From: JADHUC01 sp964617665
Lineage (GTDB): Bacteria > Planctomycetota > Planctomycetia > Pirellulales > Pirellulaceae
Assembly (NCBI GenBank): GCA_964617665.1
Contig: CAZUAH010000091.1
Span: 1-33,836, forward strand
DNA: 33,836 nt
Reading direction: 5' to 3'
Below the pieces are notes generated by a model, which saw only the letters and a list, made by a program, of their open reading frames with translations, did not search any database and was not told where the DNA came from. Numbering within the stretch: the first letter of the stretch is position 1; each line of letters begins with the position of its first letter. Shown here piece after piece: positions 1 to 8,850 of this stretch. The position numbers and the translations under genes are program-made.

Positions 1-23
1 ACGCCCCCAAAATACCAGGCAAG

Positions 24-263
24 TCAACAATGGTTCTGGTGTCCGCTCACGGATCTCTGGTCTATCCTTGTGAGGATTCCCGCACCACTTAGGAGCTTCG
101 TGACACGATCCCATTCGTTTCGAGCTTCCTTGTCGCGGAGATTCCCAGGTCTCGGCGGAATCTCGGCCTTCATGCGAAGGCTAGGACCATTCTTGTTGAT
201 AGGGTTCTTGCCTTTACTCGTGTCGCCCTTGAGCAATCGTAGTGGTGTCGGTGTTGGCGGCAT
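24..263 (-). pseudogene. Phage terminase small subunit, P27 family, truncated
   Basis: A 79-residue frame begins with a TPTPLRLLKG motif, followed by a basic Lys/Asn/Pro stretch, then PPRPGNL, an EWDRV motif and GILTRID. In P27-type terminase small subunits this order (TALRLLxGNP, P-x-P-x-L, W-x-R-x, GLLTxxD) forms the N-terminal half of a protein of roughly 120-160 residues that binds phage DNA for packaging. Here the frame departs from the family right after the RID motif and stops at a TGA; neither alternative frame visibly restores the expected continuation before the window edge. It is therefore probably a remnant, though an unusual short version cannot be excluded. The large subunit would normally lie downstream, which is outside the window. 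The ATG at 261-263 has only a weak GGGA-type ribosome site. Confidence 0.6.
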
Positions 264-393
264 AATAACTTATCCCATATTCGGGAGTCCGGCTTAGAGA
301 GCGAGGGATGACGTGAGGTTAGGAGCATATACCCCTCTCCAATTTCTCATATGCCCCCTATTCCTCTCGACATACTGTGAGCCACATCCTAGA

Positions 394-422
394 TTTACCT
401 CGAAGTACCCGCTGTAGATAAT
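394..422 (+). promoter_or_regulatory. Probable sigma70-type promoter
   Basis: TTTACC at 394-399 and GATAAT at 417-422 are separated by exactly 17 bases. They match the -35 and -10 consensus at 4 of 6 and 5 of 6 positions. Transcription would start near 429, about 75 bases before the start of the membrane-anchored protein that follows. No experimental support. Confidence 0.35.
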
Positions 423-499
423 GGCAAGGACCATGGACGCTCGCACTTCTATATCTACCCGACCGAGCGATGCCTGACAGCGACTCCAGAGCAAGGAGC

Positions 500-1042
500 A
501 TGATGATGCGTAGGAACAAAGTCGTCCTGTCCATTGCCGCTCTACTTCTTGCTGCCTACGCGACCTATATAACCTGCAGCCTTTGGATGTTTGAGCGTCG
601 CACAACTGCACGAATGGAAGAATTGGAGAATTCAATTGCTAGTCTGCGTTTGACTCAACGAAATACAGTTTATCGCTTGTCTTGCCTCGCCATCCTGCCG
701 CAAGTGATCGAGCGGGAATTGCAGAACGCTGGACTCCAAGTGCGAATCAACAGTATTCAGCGATGGCAATCGAAACAGAATAGTCGCGACCCAGGAAGGA
801 AACACGACTTACGCGGATTGAAGATCGTCTTCTCTGAAGCAATTCCGAAAAACATACAGTCTGCAATCCTTTTCAGGAGCCATGTCGAAAAGGAATTCCT
901 GTCGTTGCAGTCGTTTGGTAGCTCGACGATACCACTTTCTGATTTGCTTGGCTCGATCGGCTACAAGCTTGAATTTCAAGACGACGGAAAAGCGATCATA
1001 TTGCACGAAATGAAACCGGATGACCTACGACCAGGAAAATAA
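500..1042 (+). CDS. Hypothetical membrane-anchored protein
   Basis: Not recognised. Read from the ATG triplet at 500-508, the protein has about 180 residues. It starts with basic residues (MRRNK), has one hydrophobic segment of about 20 residues (VVLSIAALLLAAYATYITCS) and then a short amphipathic, possibly coiled stretch (ERRTTARMEELENSIASL). The rest is a soluble alpha/beta-like region without motifs I know. The topology suggests an inner-membrane anchor with an outside domain. Three consecutive ATG codons follow AAGGAG at 493-498; the third, at 506, has the best spacing (7 bases), so the true start is probably 503 or 506. An in-frame ATG at 470 lacks a ribosome site. The gene lies alone between decayed genes and has its own likely promoter at 394-422. 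Function unknown. Confidence 0.6.
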   Translation: MMMRRNKVVLSIAALLLAAYATYITCSLWMFERRTTARMEELENSIASLRLTQRNTVYRLSCLAILPQVIERELQNAGLQVRINSIQRWQSKQNSRDPGRKHDLRGLKIVFSEAIPKNIQSAILFRSHVEKEFLSLQSFGSSTIPLSDLLGSIGYKLEFQDDGKAIILHEMKPDDLRPGK

Positions 1043-1047
1043 GGCTC

Positions 1048-1296
1048 CTATTCCTCTCGTACTTCGGGCTTGGCGGATTGCTTGTCCTCCTCGACCCTCT
1101 CCATGAATTCCTCGACCCGGTCAGATTTCTCCAGCAGAATCAGGAGGGTCTTGGCGATGATCTGGGCTTGCCCTTAATCGTGCTTCGCCGTGCGGATCAG
1201 GGAGTCAATCTCTTCCTCCCCCAGTACGATAGTGAATTCCTCGACTTCTATTTCTGCTTGTAGCTGGTCCTCAGGCCCACGTGACGGCCTTCTGCA
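1048..1296 (-). pseudogene. Decayed coding frame, unknown family
   Basis: On the minus strand one frame is open from 1296 to 1048 except for a single TAA at 1174-1176. Its translation looks like protein rather than noise: it is acidic, with VEEFTIVLGEEEIDSLIRTA before the stop and IIAKTLLILLEKSDRVEEFM after it, the second part resembling an amphipathic helix. A CAA to TAA change would explain the stop. I see no start codon, and the upstream end runs into the 3' end of the broken beta-helix gene in another frame, so this may be the tail of a separate gene joined by deletion. The family is not recognised. A chance open frame is possible. Confidence 0.25.
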
Positions 1297-2285
1297 CTAA
1301 AGATTCCTCTCCGATAGCGTACGAGTTTCAGATCCTCAAACGAACAATAATCAACTTCGTCCGTCAGTGTGATGAATGTGAGTCCCTCGGCTGGTTTATC
1401 GGGATTCCAGTCACCGACAAACCACACCGGCCCTTCGCCCGTATCCTCTCCGACGAGCCTTTTCATCTTGTCCGGGCCATCGCCCCCGGAGGAAACTGTC
1501 AGTTCTACGTTCACATACGTGCCACTGCCGACTCGGCATGCCTGCCCTGGCTCGAGTGCATCCCAAGCAGCCTGAAACACTCCAGGAGCGTTGCCGGGCA
1601 GTGCGTTGTCCCAACTCGATCCATCGCGTCGGCCGCCGCCGTTTGGGGTCACGTAGAGATCGGACTTCACGGGTCTGACGGCCAGAGCGTCCGCAGAGAC
1701 CGCCGCGATCTGTCTCGCACGTCGGACAGCTTCCTTCCACGGCGGCGGAGGCGGGGCCGGCCCTTTTTCTTCCAACGAAACATCAGAGAACCAACCCGTT
1801 TGCCCAACCCAACCGCGCTCGGCGCTCTGCCGCCAGCGGCAGAGCACCTGGATCTCGTCAGCGTCTTGCGACGAAAACTCGTATGTCGTTGTGGTCCATT
1901 GCGTCTGGGATTTCGGAAGACCAATTCGCTAGATTTCGTTACGGTTCTTTCGCAGCTTGATCGAGAAGAACACCAACTCCGACTTGGTGCTTCGCGTCTT
2001 TCCCAGTAAAAGATACAGCGTATTCGGTTTGGCCTTGATGTCCTGATAGATCTGGCCGTAGCTCGAGCCGCCGTCTTCCAGAACGTCCACTCGCAAACAC
2101 TGCCGGCTGCCCTCGGACGCTGACTCTTTTACCAGAGTCACCTTCTGCTCTCCCACGACCGTCCAGCCCACAGGCAAACCCGCCTCGGTCTTACCGGAGA
2201 AGTCGCCGTTGCTAACGAGATTCTCTGCATGGGCCGTCACCAAATAGAACGAGAGTATGATTGTGACGCTGACGGGTATTCTCAT
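1248..2285 (-). pseudogene. Secreted beta-helix (pectate-lyase-fold) protein, interrupted
   Basis: A single minus-strand frame runs from the ATG at 2285 to 1248, interrupted only by an amber TAG at 1929-1931; the reading frame is the same on both sides. The N-terminus is a signal peptide (VTIILSFYLVTAHA), followed by a jelly-roll-like module starting NLVSNGDFSG, typical of carbohydrate-binding modules of the CBM4/9/22 type. After the amber codon this module finishes, then comes LYVTPNGGG..DGSSWDNA and a PGQACRVGSGTYVN motif, the usual opening of right-handed beta-helix polysaccharide lyases and hydrolases. Only the first few coils remain before the stop, so the catalytic helix is missing. Both the nonsense codon and the truncation argue for a dead gene. 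It would have acted on polysaccharide outside the cytoplasm. Confidence 0.7.
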
Positions 2286-2544
2286 GCTTTCACTCTTCCC
2301 GGTTGCGCTTTGTATTGCTCGGTCGTTGTCCCAACGAGGGCAGATGATTCAGGGGCCCCGGGCAGCGCAGTGTAGCTTGTGGCGTCCGGTCGTGCAAAAC
2401 GCAGCCAACGGTGGTAATCTGTGTTATCGGGCAGCCTTCTTGTCGGTAACCAAGAGTACAGGTCTGCCTCAGAGAGTCCCCATTCCTCAACTCACATTGT
2501 GCCTCTCCAAGAAGGCCGGCTTAGAAACAGATGCGAGGTTAGTC

Positions 2545-3921
2545 ATGGTGGAATCCAGAAGAATGCGACGGTCTGGTTCAGTTCAGGCACGCAAACGTTT
2601 GACAAGTCCGATGAGAACACGAAGGCAGTTCATTCGCGATCTGGGGTTGGGCGCGTCGGCGCTTCCGTTTGTCTTGAATCTGCCCAGTTTGGGGTTTGCG
2701 AACACTAGTGCTCGCAAGCAGCGGCTTGTCGTGATGTTCAGCCCCAATGGCGTGGTTCCCGGGCGGTTTTGGCCAAAGGAAGAAGGTGCGGAATTCGAGC
2801 TGCCGGAAATCCTCAAGCCGTTGACGCCTTTCAAAGATCAATTGCTCACGCTTCACGGTGTATGCAACCGGGTACGAGGTGACGGCGACAGCCACATGCG
2901 AGGCATGAGCTGCCTGTTGACGGGAATCGAACTGTTTCCCGGCAATATCCAAGGCGGCTCGCACACGCCTGCGGGATGGGCCAGCGGTATTTCAATCGAT
3001 CAGGAGTTGGCGGCGTTCTTGCAGAGCAACGAGCAGAGCCGGACGCGTTTCGGGGCGTTGGAGTTCGGTGTCGCCGTGCCGGACCGGGCCGACCCCTGGA
3101 CGCGGATGGTCTACGCGGGACCTAACAAACCCGTCGCCCCGATCGCCGATCCATACCAGATGCTCGAGAAGCAGTATGGTCGTCTGAAGGACCAGGAAAC
3201 GTTGAAGAGTGTGCTGGATGACGTGCAAGAAGACCTTCGTCGAGTCCATGCCAAGGTCAGCAAGGAGGACCGCCGGTTATTGGACGAACACCAGACGTTT
3301 GTGCGCGAGATGGAAAAGGAACTCCAAGCCGAAAACCAACAGCGTGATGATCAACCAGCGCCGAATCTAAAACGTGGCGTGAAGAACACGAACGACAACA
3401 TACCCCAGATCAGCCACATGCAGATCGATCTTCTGGTCAACAGCCTTCTGTGCGACCAGGCACGTGTCGCCACGTTGCAGTTTACGAACTCGGTCGGGCA
3501 GGCGCGCATGCGATGGTTGGGCATCGAGGAAGGACACCACGAACTGTCTCACCATCCGGACAGCAACACTGACTCGCAGGACAAATTGACGAAGATCAAC
3601 ACGTGGTTCTGCGAACAGCTGGCTTACCTGGCACGGAGGCTTCAGGACACGCCGGAACCGAGCGGCGATGGCTGCCTGTTGGACAACACCACGATCGTGT
3701 GGACCAACGAACTGGGAAAGGGGAATTCGCACACGTTGGACAATGTCCCCTTTGTGCTGGTTGGCCGTGGTACGGGGTTCCGCATGGGGCGATCCCTGAA
3801 GTACGGCAAGGTTCCGCACAATCGCCTGCACTTGGCCCTCGCCCACGCGATGGGCCATCAACTGAGAACGTTCGGCAAACCCGAACTCTGCAGCGGAGGC
3901 CCGCTGGACGATCTGGCCTGA
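2545..3921 (+). CDS. DUF1552 family protein, Tat-exported
   Basis: About 458 residues. A twin-arginine signal (RRQFIRDLGLGASALPFVL) is followed by the family opening RLVVMFSPNGVVPGRFWP, then LLTLHGVCNR, a GDSHMRGMSCLLTG motif, SIDQELA, the charged helical stretch VSKEDRRLLDEHQTFVREME, and near the end WTNELGKGNSHTLDNVPFVL. These are characteristic of DUF1552, a planctomycete/myxobacterial family related in fold to DUF1501 and alkaline-phosphatase-like proteins; its biochemical role is not established. The start at 2545 follows a GAGG ribosome site; an ATG at 2611 just before the twin arginines is the alternative. DUF1552 genes usually lie beside a DUF1592/DUF1587 haem protein, but none is visible here, so the gene looks isolated. 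It converges on the lipoprotein gene to the right. Confidence 0.88.
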   Translation: MVESRRMRRSGSVQARKRLTSPMRTRRQFIRDLGLGASALPFVLNLPSLGFANTSARKQRLVVMFSPNGVVPGRFWPKEEGAEFELPEILKPLTPFKDQLLTLHGVCNRVRGDGDSHMRGMSCLLTGIELFPGNIQGGSHTPAGWASGISIDQELAAFLQSNEQSRTRFGALEFGVAVPDRADPWTRMVYAGPNKPVAPIADPYQMLEKQYGRLKDQETLKSVLDDVQEDLRRVHAKVSKEDRRLLDEHQTFVREMEKELQAENQQRDDQPAPNLKRGVKNTNDNIPQISHMQIDLLVNSLLCDQARVATLQFTNSVGQARMRWLGIEEGHHELSHHPDSNTDSQDKLTKINTWFCEQLAYLARRLQDTPEPSGDGCLLDNTTIVWTNELGKGNSHTLDNVPFVLVGRGTGFRMGRSLKYGKVPHNRLHLALAHAMGHQLRTFGKPELCSGGPLDDLA

Positions 3922-3995
3922 TCGTCCGTGTGATGGGGATGGATGCTGCTATCAGTACGGGCTCGCGAGAACGCGGATATGTAGACTCGAACCAT

Positions 3996-5261
3996 TCAGT
4001 GCAGCGCGAGCAGATGCCCGGTGCCAGCCGGGATTGCGATACGACACTTGTCGCCTTGAAGCACCAGTTCTTTGAAGTTCCCGGTCGTAGAGTCTGCCAG
4101 TGAAACGGCAGTAGTGTCGGACGGAAATCGTAACATCGCCGTCTCTGCCCGATCGCAGTTGCGATTCATCAAGAGCACATATTTGCCGCCGTCCTCGCTC
4201 TTGAATAGTCCAATCGCCAACGGTGGACGCCCAGATATGCCGAGCCAGCTATCTTTGGGCAATGGCTGGCAGCCAGCAGGAATATCATGGCCAACGTGGT
4301 AGACGTCGACAGACCGCATCTTGGCCAACTGTGTGCCCAGTACCGCAAGTTCCTGGTTCAGTCGACGCATGGATTCGTACAGGGGCTGCGGGGCGCCGCC
4401 ATAGTCGACAATCGCCGCGTAATCATCCTTGGCAGGCCAGTAAGTGAAGTAAGCAATTCCTTGTATGCCGTAAGCCAAAGCGCCGTACGCCTGCCAACGC
4501 AGTTCGGCATCGGTTGGCGTCCGGAAGTGCTGCCACCAACTGGAAAGCACGACGATCCAAAGCGGCGTCCTGTGTTTCAGGCACGCGCGGCGTGCGACCT
4601 CCAGATTGTGAAAGTAGTCCTGACGGTCCTCGCCATGTCGCATGAATGGATAGTGATCGTAGCATAGTGCAGGTGGCTTGACTGTGCCGAGAAATTCATC
4701 CAGGTACTGCTCATAACTCGCCGTGCCAAGTTGCTCGCTGGAGGCGTATATGGGAAACAGGTTGACGCAAATGTCGTGCACAGGATCGGCTTGTCGAAAC
4801 TCGGCGGCTACTCGTCCCAGCTGCGAAAAGACCTCGGCATTCGGCTCGTCTCGAATCATGTAGCCATAGAGGGCCGGGTGCTTTGCGAAGCGATCAACGG
4901 CAGATTGCACAAGTTCCTTCCAGTTCGCGGGCGCCGGGCCATCGGCGGTGGGAGGGGCCAGCCGCTTAACGTTCACCACGCCGCGTAGGCCGGTTGACTG
5001 GCAATGGTCAAGCATCTGCAACTGCTGCTCGTCGTCGTAGCGAAAACTCGGCAGCACGAGGTTGAAATTCGCGCGACGGATCGTTTCGTAATGCTCAACT
5101 TTAATGTCCGAAGCCGGTGGGCCAGGAAAGCAAATGATGGCGAACGAGGGGCACTTTTCTGCTTTCGCCTTGTTTTCAGATGCCGGGCCTGTGCAGGCAA
5201 ACAGGATCGCAGTCGCCACACCAATGAGTAGTGCGCGGAGTATCTTTTGGTCTTCTCTCAT
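3996..5261 (-). CDS. Lipoprotein with glycoside-hydrolase-like TIM barrel
   Basis: 421 residues. The N-terminus has basic residues, a hydrophobic core and a lipobox-like LFAC with the cysteine at residue 23, so it is probably lipid-anchored. The body reads as a clan-A glycosidase barrel: FNLVLPSFRYDDE early (a beta-strand opening), KHPALYGYMIRDEPN around residues 128-141, where the Asp-Glu-Pro is typical of the acid/base loop of barrel hydrolases, then YDHYPF, LWIVVLSSWWQHF and GIQGIAYFTYWP. The C-terminal part from about residue 340 looks like a beta-sandwich (KYVLLMNRN). I cannot assign a numbered GH family or pick the nucleophile with certainty. It starts 16 bp after the kinase stop codon on the same strand, so the two are probably co-transcribed. 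No strong ribosome site is seen. Confidence 0.72.
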   Translation of the reverse strand: MREDQKILRALLIGVATAILFACTGPASENKAKAEKCPSFAIICFPGPPASDIKVEHYETIRRANFNLVLPSFRYDDEQQLQMLDHCQSTGLRGVVNVKRLAPPTADGPAPANWKELVQSAVDRFAKHPALYGYMIRDEPNAEVFSQLGRVAAEFRQADPVHDICVNLFPIYASSEQLGTASYEQYLDEFLGTVKPPALCYDHYPFMRHGEDRQDYFHNLEVARRACLKHRTPLWIVVLSSWWQHFRTPTDAELRWQAYGALAYGIQGIAYFTYWPAKDDYAAIVDYGGAPQPLYESMRRLNQELAVLGTQLAKMRSVDVYHVGHDIPAGCQPLPKDSWLGISGRPPLAIGLFKSEDGGKYVLLMNRNCDRAETAMLRFPSDTTAVSLADSTTGNFKELVLQGDKCRIAIPAGTGHLLALH

Positions 5262-5277
5262 GATTGGGACTCGTGTA

Positions 5278-8200
5278 TTAATCGCCGCCGCGATCGGCAG
5301 GCCACAGCAGAATATTGCCGTCTTGATCCGCTGTGGCGATCAGTTGGTCATTCGGGGCGATCGCGACGACGGGGGCAGTGGTCGTGCTGCCTGAAAGTCG
5401 CAACACCTCACGACCGGTGGGAATCTCCCATAACGCCACCAGCTTTCGCGCGGTACTCGTTATTAGACGCGTGCCGTCCGACGAAAACGCGAGGTCAACT
5501 GGGGCATCGCGCGCGGGAATTCCGAATTTCACCTGCGGTTGACCATCGCTTGCGGCGTGAATTCGCACGTTTCCGTCGCCCCGAGCAACCGCTAGACCTT
5601 GCCCGTTTGGGGACCAGGCAACGTTCCATACTCGCGAGAACGGCTGAATATGTCGCCACAGCTCCTCGCCCGTTTGAATATCCCATACAACGGCGACCGC
5701 ATCCCGTGTACCGGCTGCGAGTCTGGTTCCATCGGGATGGAAGTCCAGGGAACGAATGGCGATCGTGGTCAGCGACAAGGACCGAACCACGTTCCCGCTG
5801 TTGGAATCCCAGAGAATAACCGTATCACCGATCCCGGCCGAGGCAACCAAACGGCCATCCGGGCTGAACGCAACCGCTCGTAGCGGACGTTCGTGCCCTT
5901 CGAAAGCCAGTTGCGGTTGGCTGCTGGCGACATCGTAGATTCGCACGGTCGAATCTTCGCAAGCGCACGCGAGTCGACGAGCGTCGGGAGAGAAAGCGAG
6001 CGCAAACACACGCGAGCTGGAAACCGGTATCGTCCACAGCGTTTCCCTGGTCACCGCGTTCCGCACGCTTACCGATCCATCCGTGAATGCGGCGGCCAAC
6101 AGATTCTCTTTTGGTGCGAACGCGATATTGGTTACGGGGGAACCAGTGCCCTGCAACGCGAAAGCGCCCTGTTCCGCTGTCGTATCCCATACGCGAATGA
6201 CATTGTCGCTGCCGCCTGCGGCCAAGCCGTTTCCATCGGGAGTAAAGCGGAGGAAGCGTGCCGGGGGCAGTTGACCGCGAAAGACGCGCGGTTCTTCACC
6301 CGTTGATGCGCTCCAAACGCGAATCGAACCATCCCATGATTCGGCCGCAACCCGTTCGCCACTGGGATCGAACGTGGGGCAAGGATAATCGGTGAGAGGC
6401 CCGCCGATCGTTAATAACAACTCGGGTGGACCCGTCTTCCAGATCTGCAGCCCTCCCCACGGCTCGGCCACGGCCAGCAGCTTTGCGTCTGCCGAAAAGG
6501 CCAGACCGGTCACGGGGCCCGCTTGCGTTGGCACTTCTGCCATTTTCTCTCCGCGATAGCGACACCAAATAGTCACGGCAGAAGCACCTCGATGGCCCGT
6601 CGAAACGGCGACTCGCGAATCGACGGGCGACACGGCGATAGTGCGGATTCGTCTTGGTCGAAAACCGATTGTCCGCAATTCGTTCCCCGTCGCCGTCTCC
6701 CACAGACGAACTGTGTCGTCGCGGCCCATCGACACGATCCGGCTGCCGTCGTCCACAAAATACGCCTGCACGACCTCGCGAGGGTGACTACCGACATCAC
6801 GAATATACTTGCCCTCGACGGCGTCCCATAATCGGAGAGTTCGGTCCGAAGCGCTAACGGTGACAAACGTGCGCCCGTCCGGGGAAAGATCGATCCACTC
6901 GACCCAATCCTCTCTACGATGCGGCAATCGCATCCGACGAAGCTCATCCTTTGATTCCCTACACCAGACCTTAAGCACGGGCTCAGCCCCACCGGCGGAG
7001 ACAAAATGTCTTCCGTCAGAGCTGATATCGAATGCCCGGCCCGCCCCGGCGAGCTTTGTATGCGGTGTCTCGAAGAGGCGGTTCAGCAGATGCCACTCCA
7101 GACCGCGTCGCCCCGCTGGACAACTCGCCAACAATTCCTCGGCTGCTGACGAATCGTTGATCAGCCATTTTTGATGTGCCGCGGTGATATGATGGAAGTA
7201 GAGATTCGTCTCGGCTTCCTTCAGCGACGCCTCCGTTTTCCAATACGCGAGCGAAAGGGCCGTCACCGCACCAACTACAACGCACGCCAGCACACCGCTA
7301 AGTGCAGCCAAGGCGGGTTTACGCTGGCACCAACGCCAGAATCGACCGATCGGCGTGCCGGGTCGCGCGTGGATTGGCTCGTTCGCCAAATATCGTTGCA
7401 GATCATCTGCCAACGCGGCTGCCGATGGATAACGATGCTGAGGCTCTTTCGCCAGGCATTTTAGGCAAATGGCTTCAAGATCGCGTGGTATCTGGGGATC
7501 GATTCGTCGTGGTTGCGGCGTTGGGGTATCCTGAATCTTCTGCAGCAACTCTCGTGAACTGCCGGTAAACGGACGCGCGTGCGTCAGAATCTCAAACAGG
7601 ATTACCCCCAGCGAATACACGTCGGTTGCTGGGCCGAGTTGACCGTCATCACCCCGCGCCTGCTCCGGTGACATGTAAGCGGGAGTACCAGCGACACGTC
7701 CCCGCTCCTTAGATGCGCACTCGGCTTCGATTGTGGCTAGCCCGAAGTCCGCAACATACGGATTACCATCCTCGCTGATGAGAATATTCGAGGGCTTTAG
7801 GTCGCGATGGACAATCTCGACTTCGTGTGCTGCATGAAGTGCTTCGGCGATGCGTCGACTTAGCGACGCGGCCTCGCGAAACGAGATCGTTTCAGCTCGC
7901 AGATGCTCACGCAGCGACCTGCCCTCGATGTACTCGCTGGCAATGTAGACCGTGCCGCCCTCTTCTCCGGCGTCGTAGACTTGAACTACCGAAGGATGCT
8001 TGATACGGGCAGCGGCCCGCGCCTCTTGTACGGATCTGCCAACCTGATCTGCCAGAAGCCGATCCGACCGAGGGATTTTTAGCGCGACATTCCGCTTGAG
8101 CAACGTGTCGTGAGCGAGCCAAACGGTCCCAAACCCGCCACTACCAAGTTCTTCTATCAGCTCGAATCTGCCAAACGCTTCGTCGAGCGGTGGACTGCCA

Positions 8201-8571
8201 TGCGTTGTTGGCAACTGGTCGTCTTTGCCTGTTTGATCTCGATCCCGTGGAGTCTCTCGATTGCCCGTGGGCGCGCTCGCTTCTTCCTCAGCCGCCTCCG
8301 ATGCGATACGAAATGCTTCTGAGATCTCGGACGCTTCATCCGGAAAGCGAAGGTGATACTCATCGGGCCTTGGCTGCTGTCCCGCGGCTCGACGCTGTCG
8401 AATCTCGATGGCCAGTAGATCGGAAAGCAGTGATTTTGCCAACGGCGGCGGGACATCCCGCAGGAGGTCCTCGACCAGCACGGCACGTCCGCGAGACCAA
8501 GCGTCCTCGAGTTGGCAGGACATGGTGTCGCGGAACTCGTCGGTACTCTGGAAATCGCTGTCGGTCGCCAT
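5278..8571 (-). CDS. Ser/Thr protein kinase with WD40 repeats
   Basis: 1097 residues from the ATG at 8571, which follows a strong GGAGG site; a longer frame upstream to 8688 is unlikely to be translated. Residues 1-130 are the helical, acidic region common ahead of planctomycete kinases. The kinase domain spans about 136-395: glycine loop GSGGFG near 143, VALKIP lysine at 165, HRDLKPSN at 255, DFG at 275, and GTPAYMSPEQARG in the activation segment, all intact, so it should be active. One membrane helix follows (about 419-443). The outside part has about 14 WD40-like units ending in patterns such as VRLWETATG and VILWDS, enough for two seven-bladed propellers. The design suggests a receptor kinase with its sensor propellers outside the cytoplasm. 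It is divergent from the triple-DUF1559 gene and upstream of the glycosidase-like lipoprotein gene. Confidence 0.93.
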   Translation of the reverse strand: MATDSDFQSTDEFRDTMSCQLEDAWSRGRAVLVEDLLRDVPPPLAKSLLSDLLAIEIRQRRAAGQQPRPDEYHLRFPDEASEISEAFRIASEAAEEEASAPTGNRETPRDRDQTGKDDQLPTTHGSPPLDEAFGRFELIEELGSGGFGTVWLAHDTLLKRNVALKIPRSDRLLADQVGRSVQEARAAARIKHPSVVQVYDAGEEGGTVYIASEYIEGRSLREHLRAETISFREAASLSRRIAEALHAAHEVEIVHRDLKPSNILISEDGNPYVADFGLATIEAECASKERGRVAGTPAYMSPEQARGDDGQLGPATDVYSLGVILFEILTHARPFTGSSRELLQKIQDTPTPQPRRIDPQIPRDLEAICLKCLAKEPQHRYPSAAALADDLQRYLANEPIHARPGTPIGRFWRWCQRKPALAALSGVLACVVVGAVTALSLAYWKTEASLKEAETNLYFHHITAAHQKWLINDSSAAEELLASCPAGRRGLEWHLLNRLFETPHTKLAGAGRAFDISSDGRHFVSAGGAEPVLKVWCRESKDELRRMRLPHRREDWVEWIDLSPDGRTFVTVSASDRTLRLWDAVEGKYIRDVGSHPREVVQAYFVDDGSRIVSMGRDDTVRLWETATGNELRTIGFRPRRIRTIAVSPVDSRVAVSTGHRGASAVTIWCRYRGEKMAEVPTQAGPVTGLAFSADAKLLAVAEPWGGLQIWKTGPPELLLTIGGPLTDYPCPTFDPSGERVAAESWDGSIRVWSASTGEEPRVFRGQLPPARFLRFTPDGNGLAAGGSDNVIRVWDTTAEQGAFALQGTGSPVTNIAFAPKENLLAAAFTDGSVSVRNAVTRETLWTIPVSSSRVFALAFSPDARRLACACEDSTVRIYDVASSQPQLAFEGHERPLRAVAFSPDGRLVASAGIGDTVILWDSNSGNVVRSLSLTTIAIRSLDFHPDGTRLAAGTRDAVAVVWDIQTGEELWRHIQPFSRVWNVAWSPNGQGLAVARGDGNVRIHAASDGQPQVKFGIPARDAPVDLAFSSDGTRLITSTARKLVALWEIPTGREVLRLSGSTTTAPVVAIAPNDQLIATADQDGNILLWPADRGGD

Positions 8572-8631
8572 GAATCCTCCAAGACGCTGGAACACGCAGT
8601 GCGTCCCAGCTATCCCCATCCTGCGGGCTAG

Positions 8632-8637
8632 ATTGTA
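8632..8637 (-). promoter_or_regulatory. Possible -10 element of the kinase gene
   Basis: The minus strand reads TACAATCTA here, about 60 bases before the kinase start. The same nine bases occur on the plus strand at 17922-17930, upstream of the aldo/keto-reductase-like gene. No convincing -35 hexamer stands 17 bases further upstream, so this is weak evidence. Confidence 0.22.
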
Positions 8638-8750
8638 ACGCGTGCGGCGTAATAGGCCAGAAGGGAGACGCCTCTTCGGCAGCCCCAAACGGTGCCCCCG
8701 ATGCTAACGATTATGACCATGTTGGACCTGCTGGCTAATCTTCAACACAG

Positions 8751-8779
8751 TTGCATCACCGTGGAATGTGGCTGACAAT
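8751..8779 (+). promoter_or_regulatory. Possible promoter of the triple-DUF1559 gene
   Basis: TTGCAT (8751-8756) and GACAAT (8774-8779) are spaced by 17 bases, giving a start near 8786 and a leader of about 65 bases. Just before the ribosome site, CGACA (8823-8827) and TGTCG (8834-8838) could form a small hairpin. Both hexamers are imperfect, so confidence is low. Confidence 0.25.
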
Positions 8780-8850
8780 ACGCGTCGGCGATCAAAATCA
8801 GGTCTTGATGCCTGACCGTCTACGACAGTCACATGTCGAAAGGGGATACT

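Noticed and set aside
294..635. Minus-strand frame of 113 codons beside the terminase remnant
   Set aside because: It overlaps the promoter and start of the membrane-anchored protein and shows no family motif; the HNH gene expected near a terminase is not visible in it.
1281..2009. Open plus-strand frame of 242 codons
   Set aside because: It is the shadow of the beta-helix gene frame on the minus strand, which has signal-peptide and family motifs; the plus frame has none.
3980..4003. GGTTCGAGTC on the minus strand, like a tRNA T-loop
   Set aside because: The flanking bases do not form a five-pair T stem and it overlaps the end of the lipoprotein gene.
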